This document shows positions 1-8,963 of a stretch of 64,000 bases of DNA, piece by piece; the stretch's first letter is position 1; each line of letters begins with the position of its first letter. This stretch comes from Bin5 sp022821545. GTDB lineage: Bacteria; Chloroflexota; Anaerolineae; Caldilineales; Caldilineaceae. Below the pieces are notes generated by a model, which was not told where the DNA came from, did no database searches, and was given only the letters and a program-made list of their open reading frames with translations. The stretch covers positions 2,604,001-2,668,000 of the forward strand of contig CAXXLO010000002.1 of the NCBI GenBank assembly GCA_963664085.2, in the 5' to 3' direction. A program made the translations under genes and the position numbers.

Positions 1-1
1 C

Positions 2-1501
2 GCCCGCGGCCACCGGGTCGAACTTTTTGAAAAGCGCGACCAACTCGGCGGCCGCGCTTACGTCTACGAGATTGACGGCTACCGCTTCGACGGCGGCCCC
101 ACCGTCATCACCGCACCCTGGATCTTCGACGAGATCTGGCAGGCAGCCGGCCGACGCCGCGAGGCGTACTTTCAACTCGTCCCCTGCGATCCCTTCTACC
201 GCATCTTCGATCACCAGCGCCGGCCCTTCGACGTCAGCGCCGACCAGGAGGCAATGCTGCGCCAGATTGCAGAGCGGAATCCCGCTGACGTCGATGGGTA
301 CCATGACTTTCTCGCGAGCTCCAAAGAGATTTTTGAAACGGGGATGGCCCTTATCGACCAGCCCTTTCTCGACCTCTCCGACATGATCAGAGTCGTGCCC
401 GACCTGATCCGCCTGCAGAGCTACCGCAGCGTGTACGGCTACGTCTCAAAGTTTTTCGAGGACGACTTCCTGCGCTGCTGCTTCTCCTTCCAGCCTCTCC
501 TGATCGGCGGCAATCCCCTCACCGCCGCCAGCATCTACGTCCTTATCCACTACCTGGAACGGGAGTGGGGCATCCACTACGCCCTCGGAGGGACCGGAGC
601 CATAATCGACGCGTTCGCCCGCCTCCTGCAGGAGCTGGGCGTCGAAATTCACCTCAACGCGGAAGTCGACCGCATCCTGATTGAACAGCGCCGCGCCCAC
701 GGCGTCCGCCTCAAGGACGGTTCAGTCCACAAGGCCGACGCCGTCATTTCCAACGCGGACGCAGCCTGGACTTATCTCAACCTAATCCCGGCTCACCAGC
801 GCCCCCGCAACAGCGACCGGCGCGTCAAGAGCAAGAGCTACTCCATGTCCCTATTCGTCATCTACTTCGGGACAAAGCGGCAGTATCGCGATTCCGGCCT
901 GGCCCACCATAACATCATGATGCATCCGGAGTACACCGATCTGCTGCGCGATATTTTCCGCAACAAGGAGCTGCCCAAGGCGTTTTCACTCTACCTGCAC
1001 ATGCCAACCCTGACCGATCCCTCGCTCGCGCCGGCTGGGGGAGAGGCCTTTTACGTCCTCTCGCCCGTGCCCCATCTCGGCGCGGACATCGACTGGGAAC
1101 GGCAGGCCGGTCCCTACCGGGATGCCATTATGGAGTTTCTCGAGAGGAACTACCTGCCCGACCTGCAAAGCAACATCGTCGCCGAGCACCGCATCGACCC
1201 CCGTCACTTCGCCGGCACGCTCAACAGCTATCTCGGCTCCGCCTTCTCCATCCAGCCGACCCTCACGCAAAGCGCCTGGTTCCGTCCCCACAACCAATCG
1301 GAAGACGTCGACAACCTTTATTTCGTGGGCGCAGGCACGCATCCCGGCGCAGGCGTTCCCGGCGTCGTCTCTTCAGCCAAAATCGTCGACAGCCTGATCG
1401 GCGATCCGGTTACGGCACGGGCGCCAGCACGATCTAGGCGCCTTGTGTCCACTCATACAGCCCCTTGCGCGCCAGTTGAAAGTCCTCCGGCGGGCGGCTG
1501 A
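2..1501 (+). CDS. Phytoene desaturase / carotenoid oxidoreductase (CrtI family), 5' truncated by window edge
   Basis: FAD-dependent desaturase or isomerase of the CrtI family, acting on a carotenoid-type polyene. The reading frame is open from the first bases of the window, so the true start and the FAD-binding GxGxxG lie upstream, probably about 20 residues away. Visible family marks are the early segment ending in RDQLGGRAY, a DGGPTVIT segment, and the C-terminal FAD/substrate signature VGAGTHPGAGVPGVVSSAK. The frame runs on past this signature for about 40 residues and overlaps the convergent M81 peptidase gene by 68 bp, so the two 3' ends interlock. The exact substrate cannot be told from sequence; no other carotenoid gene is visible. 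Confidence 0.88.
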   Translation, partial: ARGHRVELFEKRDQLGGRAYVYEIDGYRFDGGPTVITAPWIFDEIWQAAGRRREAYFQLVPCDPFYRIFDHQRRPFDVSADQEAMLRQIAERNPADVDGYHDFLASSKEIFETGMALIDQPFLDLSDMIRVVPDLIRLQSYRSVYGYVSKFFEDDFLRCCFSFQPLLIGGNPLTAASIYVLIHYLEREWGIHYALGGTGAIIDAFARLLQELGVEIHLNAEVDRILIEQRRAHGVRLKDGSVHKADAVISNADAAWTYLNLIPAHQRPRNSDRRVKSKSYSMSLFVIYFGTKRQYRDSGLAHHNIMMHPEYTDLLRDIFRNKELPKAFSLYLHMPTLTDPSLAPAGGEAFYVLSPVPHLGADIDWERQAGPYRDAIMEFLERNYLPDLQSNIVAEHRIDPRHFAGTLNSYLGSAFSIQPTLTQSAWFRPHNQSEDVDNLYFVGAGTHPGAGVPGVVSSAKIVDSLIGDPVTARAPARSRRLVSTHTAPCAPVESPPAGG

Positions 1502-2900
1502 TCGACGTGGCGCCGCCGGAGTCCACTTCGATGATGCGCGCCGAAACCGGCTCGTACGCGGCTCGCGGCGCGACGGACCCCTTGGCCACGAATATCTGCT
1601 GCTGCTCCGGCATGATCCCGACCGACCGCAGCTGATTGAAGCTCATCGGCGGCGTGCGGCGGCTGTCCAGCACCAGCAGGCCGCCGCTCGTCGCCAGCAC
1701 GGCTGTCAGACCCTGGTCCCAGTCGCGACCGCCCCCGTGGCGGACTTCGGTTTCGATGAACTTGCCGTCGTGCAGGGTCCGCACCGTCCCTTCGACCGTC
1801 AGCGTGGGCCCGTGCTCGTCGTCCACCTTGCCCCCGACGGGCAGCGTCAACTGCGCGCCGATGCCCGCGGCCGCGCAGGCCTTGACGGCCTCCGGATCGT
1901 ACAGGGCCATGACCCATCCGCCGGCGCCTTGCCGCAGCAGCTCTTCCAACACGAAGGTCGAGTCCCCGGCGCTGCCGCCGCCGATGTTGTCGCCCATCTC
2001 CATCATCGAGACCGGCTTCTCTTCGCTGGCGATCGCCATCTGCACCGCTGCGGCAGGACCCGGAATCGCAGGCAGCAACTCATCCCGCAGCGACCACATC
2101 ATATCGGCGAGTCTCTGCGCCTCGCGGTCGGCGAGGTCCTGATCACCGTCCGCCACCACCACGATGCAGGGCCCCATCCAGGGGACATCGGCGTACTGGT
2201 AGCCGGCCGCTACACTCGCCGCCAGAATTCCCGGCTGCCGCTCCAGCTCGATGGCGGCGTCCATCACCGGCTTCATCGGGCGCATGTTTGTGTTGTGAAA
2301 GGCGATGTTATAGACAAGCTCCGGTTTGGCGATGCTTGAGACTGGTCGCACCTCCCCGCGCACGGCGCGCGTGATCAGCTCCGCCGCCTGCAACCCGCGC
2401 TCGCGCTGGTCTATGTGGGGACAGGTCTTGTAGATGATGAGGGCGGTGGCGTCCTCCACCAGCTGCGGGGGCACGTTGCCGTGGTAGTCGTGCGTCACGA
2501 TTACGGGTAGGTCCGGCCCGACATGTTCGCGGACGCGGCGGGTGGTCTCGCCGTCCCCCTGGGGGAATCCCTCGGCAACGAAGGCCCCGTGCAGACCCAA
2601 CAGGAGGCCGTCCAGAGGCATGGCGTCGCTGATCAGTCCGAGCAGCTCGCCGGTGAGCGCTTCATAGGCATCGGCCTCCACGGCACCGGCCGGGGTCGCC
2701 ACTGCGCCCATGAGCGGAACCATCTCGTAGCCGTAGGCCTCGGCGCCGGCGATGAATCCGCCCACTTCGTGGAAGGTCGGTCGGTACTGCTCGATGATCT
2801 CCTGCCCCCGCACGAAACGGAAATCAGAGTAGGTGGTCGGGAAGGACGCGAACGTGTTTGACTCGTGACTCAGGGAAGCGATTCCTATGCGCATAGTCAT
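1434..2900 (-). CDS. M81 family metallopeptidase (MlrC-like)
   Basis: 488-residue protein of the M81/MlrC family, zinc enzymes named for the microcystin-degrading peptidase but mostly of unknown substrate. The N-terminus (RIGIASLSHESNTF) is typical. Probable metal ligands lie in HDYHGN (about residues 137-142) and CPHID (about 160-164). The start at 2900 is supported by a GGAGG six bases upstream. It is divergent from the sugar ABC operon beginning near 3212, and the shared 0.3-kb spacer holds a promoter and a palindrome, so joint regulation is plausible. Soluble; no signal peptide is seen. The substrate is unknown. Confidence 0.88.
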   Translation of the reverse strand: MTMRIGIASLSHESNTFASFPTTYSDFRFVRGQEIIEQYRPTFHEVGGFIAGAEAYGYEMVPLMGAVATPAGAVEADAYEALTGELLGLISDAMPLDGLLLGLHGAFVAEGFPQGDGETTRRVREHVGPDLPVIVTHDYHGNVPPQLVEDATALIIYKTCPHIDQRERGLQAAELITRAVRGEVRPVSSIAKPELVYNIAFHNTNMRPMKPVMDAAIELERQPGILAASVAAGYQYADVPWMGPCIVVVADGDQDLADREAQRLADMMWSLRDELLPAIPGPAAAVQMAIASEEKPVSMMEMGDNIGGGSAGDSTFVLEELLRQGAGGWVMALYDPEAVKACAAAGIGAQLTLPVGGKVDDEHGPTLTVEGTVRTLHDGKFIETEVRHGGGRDWDQGLTAVLATSGGLLVLDSRRTPPMSFNQLRSVGIMPEQQQIFVAKGSVAPRAAYEPVSARIIEVDSGGATSISRPPEDFQLARKGLYEWTQGA

Positions 2901-3211
2901 GTTTTACCTCCACCCAGGTGTTTTGCAGTTTGGCCGAACACAAGTATAATTGCGCGCAATGCCATCGATACCGGTAGGGGGTATTATCCGACCTCTACGC
3001 CTGATGCGCAATTCCCTTTGGCAGGCTTCCAGAGACGGCCAAATACAGGTGGGCGGCAGACGAGAGCACGAACGGGGCGTCCTCATCCCACAGGACCCGT
3101 GCCCGCCCAATCTGATCCCCTGGATCTCGTTCAGCCTACTGCGGAGGTCCGGTTAGCGGAACCCCGTTATTGGGGACGGGCAAGATTTCGTACAGTTGAG
3201 CGGAGGTGACA
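2901..3211. promoter_or_regulatory. Divergent intergenic region with promoter and palindromic operator candidate
   Basis: About 310 bp separate the M81 gene and the first sugar permease. A plus-strand promoter reads TTTGCA (2922-2927), 17-bp spacer, TATAAT (2945-2950). A perfect 12-bp palindrome, ATTGCGCGCAAT (2949-2960), overlaps the end of the -10 box, where a repressor would block RNA polymerase. A related half site, ATGCGCAAT, occurs near 3004. This leaves a leader of about 250 nt before the permease start. No open frame in the spacer looks like a gene. Confidence 0.55.
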
Positions 3212-4186
3212 GTGGCGGTCGCAGAGACAGGCGCGCCGGCGCAAGGGGCGGCAGATAGCAGGGTCAGTCTGCTCAGCAAGCTGGTGGGCGCGCAGACGCC
3301 ATTCCAGACCAAAAGGGCGGTATGGGGGTATATATACGCCGCCCCCTGGATCCTGGGGCTGATAATATTCTGGGGCGGGCCAATCCTTGCCTCCTTCTAC
3401 TTCGGCTTTACCGAATATGCAGTTATCGGAAGCCCCAAGTTTACCGGCTTAAGCAATTACGTCAGGGCTTTCAGCGGTGATGAACTGTTCTGGCCCTCGC
3501 TGGGCCGCACCTTCACCTTTGCCGGCCTGTATATCCCCTTTGCGGTCGGAGGGGCATTGGTACTGGCCGTCCTGCTCAACCAGAAATTGATGGGCACGAC
3601 GCTTTTCCGCACCCTCTTCTTCGTACCCCATCTGATCCCCGCAGTGGCATTGGCGGTTGTGTGGACATTCTTGCTGGCGCCGCGCGTGGGGCCGGTCAAC
3701 GAATTCCTGCGCGCCATCGGCATCTCCGAGCCGCCGGGCTGGCTGGCGTCTCGCGACAGCGCGCTGGCCTCGGTCACGATGATCAATGTGTGGGCAGCCA
3801 TGGGGGGCAACACGATGTTGATCTTCCTGGCCGGCCTGCAGGGCGTTCCCCAGGAGCTGTACGACGCTGCCTCGATCGACGGCGGCGGGGCCTGGGCCAA
3901 GTTCCGCCACGTGACGCTTCCCATGCTCACGCCCACGATCTTCTTCAACGTTGTGCTGGCAGTGATTGGAGCGCTGAAGGTGTTCACGACGGCATGGGTC
4001 GCCACGCAGGGGGGGCCCTCCTACGCCACCTGGTTCTTCGCCCTGCACATCTACTTTCAGGCCTTCCAGTACTTCCGCCTGGGCTATGGCAGCGCCCTGG
4101 CCTGGGTTCTGGCCGCAGTTCTGCTCTTCTTTACGTGGGTACAGGTGCGTTATTCGCGGCGCTGGGTCCACTATGAGGGAGGGTAG
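3212..4186 (+). CDS. Sugar ABC transporter permease (MalF/UgpA type)
   Basis: 324-residue inner-membrane permease of the carbohydrate-uptake class 1 family (BPD_transp_1). It shows six hydrophobic segments and the EAA loop DAASIDGGGAWAKFRHVTLP, which docks onto the ATPase. The GTG at 3212 is preferred because GGAGG lies five bases upstream; another GTG at 3206 overlaps that ribosome binding site. It is the first gene of an operon with a MalG-type permease, a binding protein and a thioredoxin-like protein. No ATPase gene is present, so a shared MsiK-like ATPase is presumed. The sugar is not predictable. Confidence 0.9.
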   Translation: MAVAETGAPAQGAADSRVSLLSKLVGAQTPFQTKRAVWGYIYAAPWILGLIIFWGGPILASFYFGFTEYAVIGSPKFTGLSNYVRAFSGDELFWPSLGRTFTFAGLYIPFAVGGALVLAVLLNQKLMGTTLFRTLFFVPHLIPAVALAVVWTFLLAPRVGPVNEFLRAIGISEPPGWLASRDSALASVTMINVWAAMGGNTMLIFLAGLQGVPQELYDAASIDGGGAWAKFRHVTLPMLTPTIFFNVVLAVIGALKVFTTAWVATQGGPSYATWFFALHIYFQAFQYFRLGYGSALAWVLAAVLLFFTWVQVRYSRRWVHYEGG

Positions 4187-4197
4187 GAGTTAGCTTA

Positions 4198-5103
4198 ATG
4201 GCGCAAACCACTCTGTCTAACGAACGTCTACTACAACAGGCGCCGGTCTTCCCGCGGCGGGCTATGCAGATTCTCGGCCGCGGGGTTACCTATCTGATTA
4301 TTCTCGCGCTGTGCGTCCTGTTCGGCTACCCGCTCTTCTGGACGCTGATGAGTTCGCTCAAGACCATCCCGGAGATGTTCTCATTTCCGCCGATTCTGAT
4401 CCCAGCGGCGCCCCAATGGTCCAACTACTGGACGGTTCTGAACATCGACTATCCGGTTGGCCGCTGGTTCATGAACTCTGTTCTCATCGTAATTCTCACG
4501 TCATTCGGCACGCTGATCACCGCCTCTCTGGTGGCCTATTCTTTCGCCCGTTTCGAATACCGCGGACGCGATATCCTCTTCATGATCACCCTCTCGACCA
4601 TGATGCTCCCCGCTCAGGTGACCCTCATCCCGCAGTTCGTTCTCTTCTACCGGCTGGGCTGGGTCAACACGCACCTCCCCCTTTGGGTTCCACACTGGTT
4701 CGGCGGGGGCGCCTTCGCCATCTTTTTGATGCGGCAGTTTTTTCTTACGTTGCCGCTGGACCTGGATGAGGCAGCCCTGATCGACGGGGCCGGCTATTTC
4801 CGCATCTTCTGGTCGATACTGATGCCGCTGTGCAAACCGGTCCTGGCAACTCTTGCCATTATCACGATCATCGCGAGCTGGAGCGACTTCCTTGGGCCGC
4901 TAATCTACCTGAACACGCCGGAGAAGTTCACGGTTTCGGTCGGTCTCCAGTTTTTTAACGCCGTCCCCGAAGTGGGCGGCGAACCGATGCAACATCTTCT
5001 GATGGCTGCCTGCGTCATGTCGATGGTCCCAATCATTCTGATGTTTTTCTTTGGCCAGCGGTTCTTCGTCCAGGGCATCGTCATGTCCGGGATCAAAGGA
5101 TAG
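4198..5103 (+). CDS. Sugar ABC transporter permease (MalG/UgpE type)
   Basis: 301-residue second permease of the transporter. It has six membrane segments, the conserved SYSFARFEYRGRD segment after the second/third helix, and the EAA loop DEAALIDGAGYFRIFWSILMP. It starts 11 bp after the preceding permease stop and ends with the family-typical QGIVMSGIKG tail. It should form a heterodimer with the MalF-type partner and accept substrate from the binding protein encoded next. Confidence 0.92.
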   Translation: MAQTTLSNERLLQQAPVFPRRAMQILGRGVTYLIILALCVLFGYPLFWTLMSSLKTIPEMFSFPPILIPAAPQWSNYWTVLNIDYPVGRWFMNSVLIVILTSFGTLITASLVAYSFARFEYRGRDILFMITLSTMMLPAQVTLIPQFVLFYRLGWVNTHLPLWVPHWFGGGAFAIFLMRQFFLTLPLDLDEAALIDGAGYFRIFWSILMPLCKPVLATLAIITIIASWSDFLGPLIYLNTPEKFTVSVGLQFFNAVPEVGGEPMQHLLMAACVMSMVPIILMFFFGQRFFVQGIVMSGIKG

Positions 5104-5165
5104 ACTGGATATGGAATGGGCAACGGGCCGATTCCAACTCAACTGTTTCTCAGGAGAAAGGTAAG

Positions 5166-6521
5166 ATGACGAAGCAACACGTTTCAAGGCGAGCCTTCCT
5201 TAAGGGTTTGGCGATGACAGGCGCGGGCGCCGCGCTGGCTGCGTGCGCAGCACCGGCAGCCCCCGCTGCGACCAGTTCCGGAGATGACATGCCGGCCGCT
5301 GAAGCGGTTATGCTACGTGTGCAGGCGCCCGCGGGCAACGGCGCCCTCATGCCTAGCGAGTTTGCGACCCGCTTCGCCGACCAGACCGGTGTGCAGGTCG
5401 AGGTCGAAGATACGATCTACGGAGAAATCGAAACCAAGACCCAGACCGGCTACATTTCGGGCACTCTCCAGGACCTCGTCTACGGCCATCACCGCTGGAT
5501 CTTCATCAACTTCCTGAAGGGGATCTATCTCGAAATTGACGACCTGCTGGACACGGCTCCCCCCGACGACTTTGACGACTTCTACCCCAGCGTTCTCGAG
5601 GGCAACCAGTGGGAAGGCAAGAACTTCAGCCTGCCCGACGTCGTTCACCCCGGCGGCAACATCGCCGTCAACTACAACAAGACGATGTTGGAGGAGAAGG
5701 GGCTGCCCGAGCCGCAGCTGGGTTGGACCATAAGCGATTGGACGGAGTTGGCACGCGCCGCCGCCGACCCCGACGCCGGCGTCTTCGGCATCGGTTTTGA
5801 CAGCATGATCGCCATGCACTACTACAGCAACGTCTCCCGCTCATTCGGCGCGCCCGATTCCACCGATTCCTGGATCATGGACGAAGAGGGCCGCACCATG
5901 TCCTACAACAACGCCCTTCACGCCGAGATTGCTGAGTGGTATGTCGGGCTTCTGGACGAGAAGGTTGCCTCCCGCGACGCAGATCGTGAAGGCGTCGAGC
6001 CCAATCTTTTCGTTGCCGGACTGGAAGCCACCCACGCGAGCACGGTTGGCATTCTCACCAACAACCAGGCGCGCGTCGGCGACCGTTTCGAAGTTGGTTC
6101 CGTGCCTCTGCCTGTGGGTTCGGAGGGGCGCCAGGGCACCTGCTTCTCCGGTAACCACTGGATGATCAACTCCAACTCCGCGCACATCGCCGAGGCATGG
6201 GAGCTGTGCAAACTGTATACGTCCTATGACGCCGGTGTCTTCCAAGTCCTGGAGGCCAAGCGCCAGACCAACGGCCGGAAGTCGGTGTGGACCGATCCGC
6301 AGGTCAATGAAGTCAACTTTATGTACGGATTCACGGACCAGCTGATCACCGACGGCGTCGAGCCCTATCCGATGCCCTGGAACACTCGCTTCACCGAGGC
6401 CAACAACATTTTCCGCTCCGAGCTGAATCTGATCTGGGAAGGCGAGGTATCTTTCGCCGAACACGCGTCTGAGATCGATCGCAAGACCCAGGCCGTGCTT
6501 GACGAACCGCTTCCTTCCTGA
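5166..6521 (+). CDS. Extracellular sugar-binding lipoprotein of ABC transporter (Tat signal)
   Basis: 451-residue solute-binding protein of family 1. The N-terminus has a twin-arginine motif (SRRAFLK, residues 7-13) followed by a hydrophobic stretch and a lipobox LAAC with the Cys at about residue 27. It is therefore likely exported folded and lipid-anchored outside the membrane. An Ala/Pro-rich linker precedes the binding domain. A GGAGAAAG lies just before the ATG. It is third in the permease operon. The ligand is unknown, presumably a sugar or polyol by family. Confidence 0.9.
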   Translation: MTKQHVSRRAFLKGLAMTGAGAALAACAAPAAPAATSSGDDMPAAEAVMLRVQAPAGNGALMPSEFATRFADQTGVQVEVEDTIYGEIETKTQTGYISGTLQDLVYGHHRWIFINFLKGIYLEIDDLLDTAPPDDFDDFYPSVLEGNQWEGKNFSLPDVVHPGGNIAVNYNKTMLEEKGLPEPQLGWTISDWTELARAAADPDAGVFGIGFDSMIAMHYYSNVSRSFGAPDSTDSWIMDEEGRTMSYNNALHAEIAEWYVGLLDEKVASRDADREGVEPNLFVAGLEATHASTVGILTNNQARVGDRFEVGSVPLPVGSEGRQGTCFSGNHWMINSNSAHIAEAWELCKLYTSYDAGVFQVLEAKRQTNGRKSVWTDPQVNEVNFMYGFTDQLITDGVEPYPMPWNTRFTEANNIFRSELNLIWEGEVSFAEHASEIDRKTQAVLDEPLPS

Positions 6522-6604
6522 TCGGCATCTGTTATGCCTGCGGGTCCGGCCGCCTGAAGACGGTTGGGTCCGCGGGCAAATGTACATTTACATAGGAGAA
6601 AACC

Positions 6605-7201
6605 ATGGCTTTCACTCTCGAAATCGGCGAAAAGGCAAAAGAGTTCGACCTGATCGCCACGGACGGCGAAGTCTACACGCTCGGTTGCTTTGACGACGCC
6701 GAGACGCTCGTCGTCTTCTTCACCTGCAACCACTGCCCCTACGTTATCGGCTCCGACGAAGCGACGCGCGCCAGCGCCGACAAGTTCGCCTCCAAGGGCG
6801 TCAAGTTCGTCGGCATCAACTCCAACAGCGTCCACGTCAACGCCGAAGACGACTTCCGCCACATGGTGGAACGGATGGCCGAGCACAAGTTCCCCTGGGT
6901 CTATCTGCGCGACGAAACGCAGGAAGTGGCCAAAGCCTACGGCGCGCTGCGCACGCCCCACTTCTACGTCTTCAACAAGGACCGCGAACTGGTCTACACC
7001 GGCCGCGGGGTTGACAGTCCGCGCGACGCCACGCAGGCGACCGTCTTTGATCTCGACCGCGCCCTGGAGGAGCATACCTCCGGCCAGCCGATCAGCACTA
7101 CGCTGACCAACCCGATCGGCTGCAACGTCAAGTGGGCCGGCGAAGACGCTCACTGGATGCCCGCCGACGCCTGCGACCTGGTGCTGCCGCAGCCGGCGTA
7201 G
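6605..7201 (+). CDS. Thioredoxin-fold protein (AhpC/TSA-redoxin family)
   Basis: 198-residue redoxin with the active-site motif CNHCPY (Cys 41 and Cys 44). The N-terminal strand, the central FVGINSNSVHVNAEDD segment and the GALRTPHFYVF cis-Pro region are characteristic of the family. There is no signal peptide, so it is probably a cytoplasmic thiol reductase or peroxidase-like protein. AGGAG seven bases upstream supports the ATG. It follows the binding-protein gene by 83 bp and may be co-transcribed. Its link to sugar uptake is unclear. Confidence 0.85.
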   Translation: MAFTLEIGEKAKEFDLIATDGEVYTLGCFDDAETLVVFFTCNHCPYVIGSDEATRASADKFASKGVKFVGINSNSVHVNAEDDFRHMVERMAEHKFPWVYLRDETQEVAKAYGALRTPHFYVFNKDRELVYTGRGVDSPRDATQATVFDLDRALEEHTSGQPISTTLTNPIGCNVKWAGEDAHWMPADACDLVLPQPA

Positions 7202-7225
7202 GATCGTACGAAGGTTCGTTACCCG

Positions 7226-7255
7226 CGGCGCGTGTCGAAGTCACGACACGCGCCG
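7226..7255 (+). terminator. GC-rich hairpin, possible terminator
   Basis: A perfect 12-bp stem (CGGCGCGTGTCG with its complement at 7244-7255) closes a 6-nt loop. It sits 25 bp after the thioredoxin-like gene and about 50 bp before the PLP enzyme start. It is not followed by a clear T tract, so it may be a terminator, an attenuator or an mRNA-stabilising hairpin. Confidence 0.45.
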
Positions 7256-7306
7256 TATTGGACCCCACAATTGTCCTCCCATCATCAAGAAAGAGGTGGT
7301 ATGCTC

Positions 7307-8422
7307 ATGCCTTCCTACGCAGAACTGGATGTAACACCCATGATCAATGCCAACGCCACCCTTACCAGGCTCGGCGGTTCGATCATGCCGCCCGAAGTTC
7401 TGGAAGCGATGATGGAAGCGGCGAAATCCTTCGTTGAACTGCCGGAGTTACAGCGCCGCGTCGGCAACCGTATCGCCCTTCTCACGCAGAACGAGGCCTG
7501 CTACGTCAGCTCCGGGGCGGCCGGCGGCATCGCAGTCGTCACAGCCGCTTGCATTACAGGCAGCGAAAAGTGGGCGATTGAACAGCTGCCGGACCTGACC
7601 GGTCTCAAGAACGAGGTCATCGTCCACAAGGCTCACCGCAACGGCTACGATCACGCCGTCCGGCAGGTCGGCGCCAAGATGATTGAGATCGGCTGGCCCG
7701 GTGAAGCCGAAGTCTGGCACCTGGAGAGAGCGATCAACGAAAGGACCGCTGCGGTGTTCTGGTTTGAGGGCGCGATGAGGACGCCTGGCGACATTCCCCT
7801 GGAAAAGGTGATCGACGTCGCCCACGCACACGGGGTGCCGGTCATCGTGGACGCGGCCGCCCAGCTCCCGCCTGTCGAAAACCTGTGGAAGTTCACCCAG
7901 ATGGGCGCTGACGCGGCCATTTTCAGCGGGGGCAAGGACCTGCGCGGCCCCCAGTCTTCCGGCCTCGTGCTCGGTAAGCAGTGGATCGTTGACGCCTGCG
8001 CTCTCAACGGCAACCCCAACCACGGCATCGGCCGTCCCATGAAGGTAGGCAAGGAAGAGATGCTGGGTTTGCTGGCCGCGGTTGAGCGTTACCTGGCGAT
8101 GGATCACGAGGCGCGCGCTTCGCAGATGGAAGAGATCGTGGCCGGCTGGTGCTCCGAGCTGAACCGGCTGGACGGCATCACCGCAACGCGATCATTTCCA
8201 AGCGAGGCGAACCAGCCCGCGCCGCGCGCCCAGGTCCACATTGACCCCTCTGTTGTAGGGCGAACCCGTCAAGAGATAAATGAGGGTCTGCAAGAAGGGA
8301 GCCCGGCGGTTTCAGTCGCATACGGAAAGGCCGACGAAACGATTATGCTGAATCCAATGACGCTGGAAGAGGGCGAAGAGGAGATTGTGCTGGCCCGTCT
8401 GGTGGAGGAGATCCAGGGTTGA
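7307..8422 (+). CDS. PLP-dependent SelA/DgaE-like enzyme
   Basis: 371-residue fold-type I PLP enzyme resembling D-glucosaminate-6-phosphate ammonia-lyase (DgaE) and selenocysteine synthase. The Schiff-base Lys is in SGGKDLRGPQSSG (about Lys 210), and the Asp that contacts the pyridine nitrogen is in VDAAAQ (about residue 182). AGAGGTGG is correctly spaced for the ATG at 7307; the ATG at 7301 is too close to it. Members related to DgaE make 2-keto-3-deoxy acids from amino-sugar acids, which would fit the KDG kinase and KDPG aldolase at 52-53.6 kb, but that link is inference. Confidence 0.82.
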   Translation: MPSYAELDVTPMINANATLTRLGGSIMPPEVLEAMMEAAKSFVELPELQRRVGNRIALLTQNEACYVSSGAAGGIAVVTAACITGSEKWAIEQLPDLTGLKNEVIVHKAHRNGYDHAVRQVGAKMIEIGWPGEAEVWHLERAINERTAAVFWFEGAMRTPGDIPLEKVIDVAHAHGVPVIVDAAAQLPPVENLWKFTQMGADAAIFSGGKDLRGPQSSGLVLGKQWIVDACALNGNPNHGIGRPMKVGKEEMLGLLAAVERYLAMDHEARASQMEEIVAGWCSELNRLDGITATRSFPSEANQPAPRAQVHIDPSVVGRTRQEINEGLQEGSPAVSVAYGKADETIMLNPMTLEEGEEEIVLARLVEEIQG

Positions 8423-8470
8423 GGGTGCAGTGCAGCCAAGTTGTCACATTTTGTCCACCTTGTTCATAGA

Positions 8471-8851
8471 ATGAGATACGCAAAGTGCATCTCCAATCGA
8501 CCATATTTGCAACCTCGACATCAGCCTGAACAGGAGGAGCCGCTGTTCGGTCTGACCGTCGGGCAGATCTACAAAGTCATTTCCGACCCCGTCGCCGAAC
8601 AGCACGGTATGCTTCGGGTAATTGACGAGAGTTTCGGAGAGGCGGGAAGCGAAAACGGCTACCTATATCCCGCCGACTACTTTGAACCTTTTCTTCCGAA
8701 TGTAGAACACCATCGGAGTTCGCTCACGATCAATCTGGATGAATACTCCAAGAGCCTGCTCCATGCAGAGGCCGTTGCATCTGACAGATCGGTTTCAGCG
8801 CTCATGCGTGAATTAGTGGAAAAGCGGCTGAAACTCGCTTTTCCGGAGTAG
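8471..8851 (+). CDS. Small protein with N-terminal CISN motif and C-terminal RHH-like region
   Basis: 126-residue protein, function not established. The first half (MRYAKCISN, then a GQIYKVISD segment) resembles small bacterial proteins with a beta-barrel-like fold that begin with a conserved AKCISN-type motif, which argues for the ATG at 8471 rather than an upstream start. The second half (SLTINLDEYSKSLL, then DRSVSALMRELVEKRL) has the strand-helix-helix pattern of ribbon-helix-helix DNA-binding or antitoxin proteins. Base composition is more AT-rich than the flanking genes. Confidence 0.55.
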   Translation: MRYAKCISNRPYLQPRHQPEQEEPLFGLTVGQIYKVISDPVAEQHGMLRVIDESFGEAGSENGYLYPADYFEPFLPNVEHHRSSLTINLDEYSKSLLHAEAVASDRSVSALMRELVEKRLKLAFPE

Positions 8852-8963
8852 ATTCCATCTGGCAATTGAATGCTTACAAGCACTTTGCTCGCAAGTAAGG
8901 CAACTCTAGTCCGCCAATCGGTTAGCCGCATAGCTCAAGGCGCCTGAAGGGACGACGCAAAAA

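Noticed and set aside
1443..2339. 298-codon plus-strand frame within the M81 gene
   Set aside because: Arg/His-rich shadow translation opposite a well-supported M81 peptidase.
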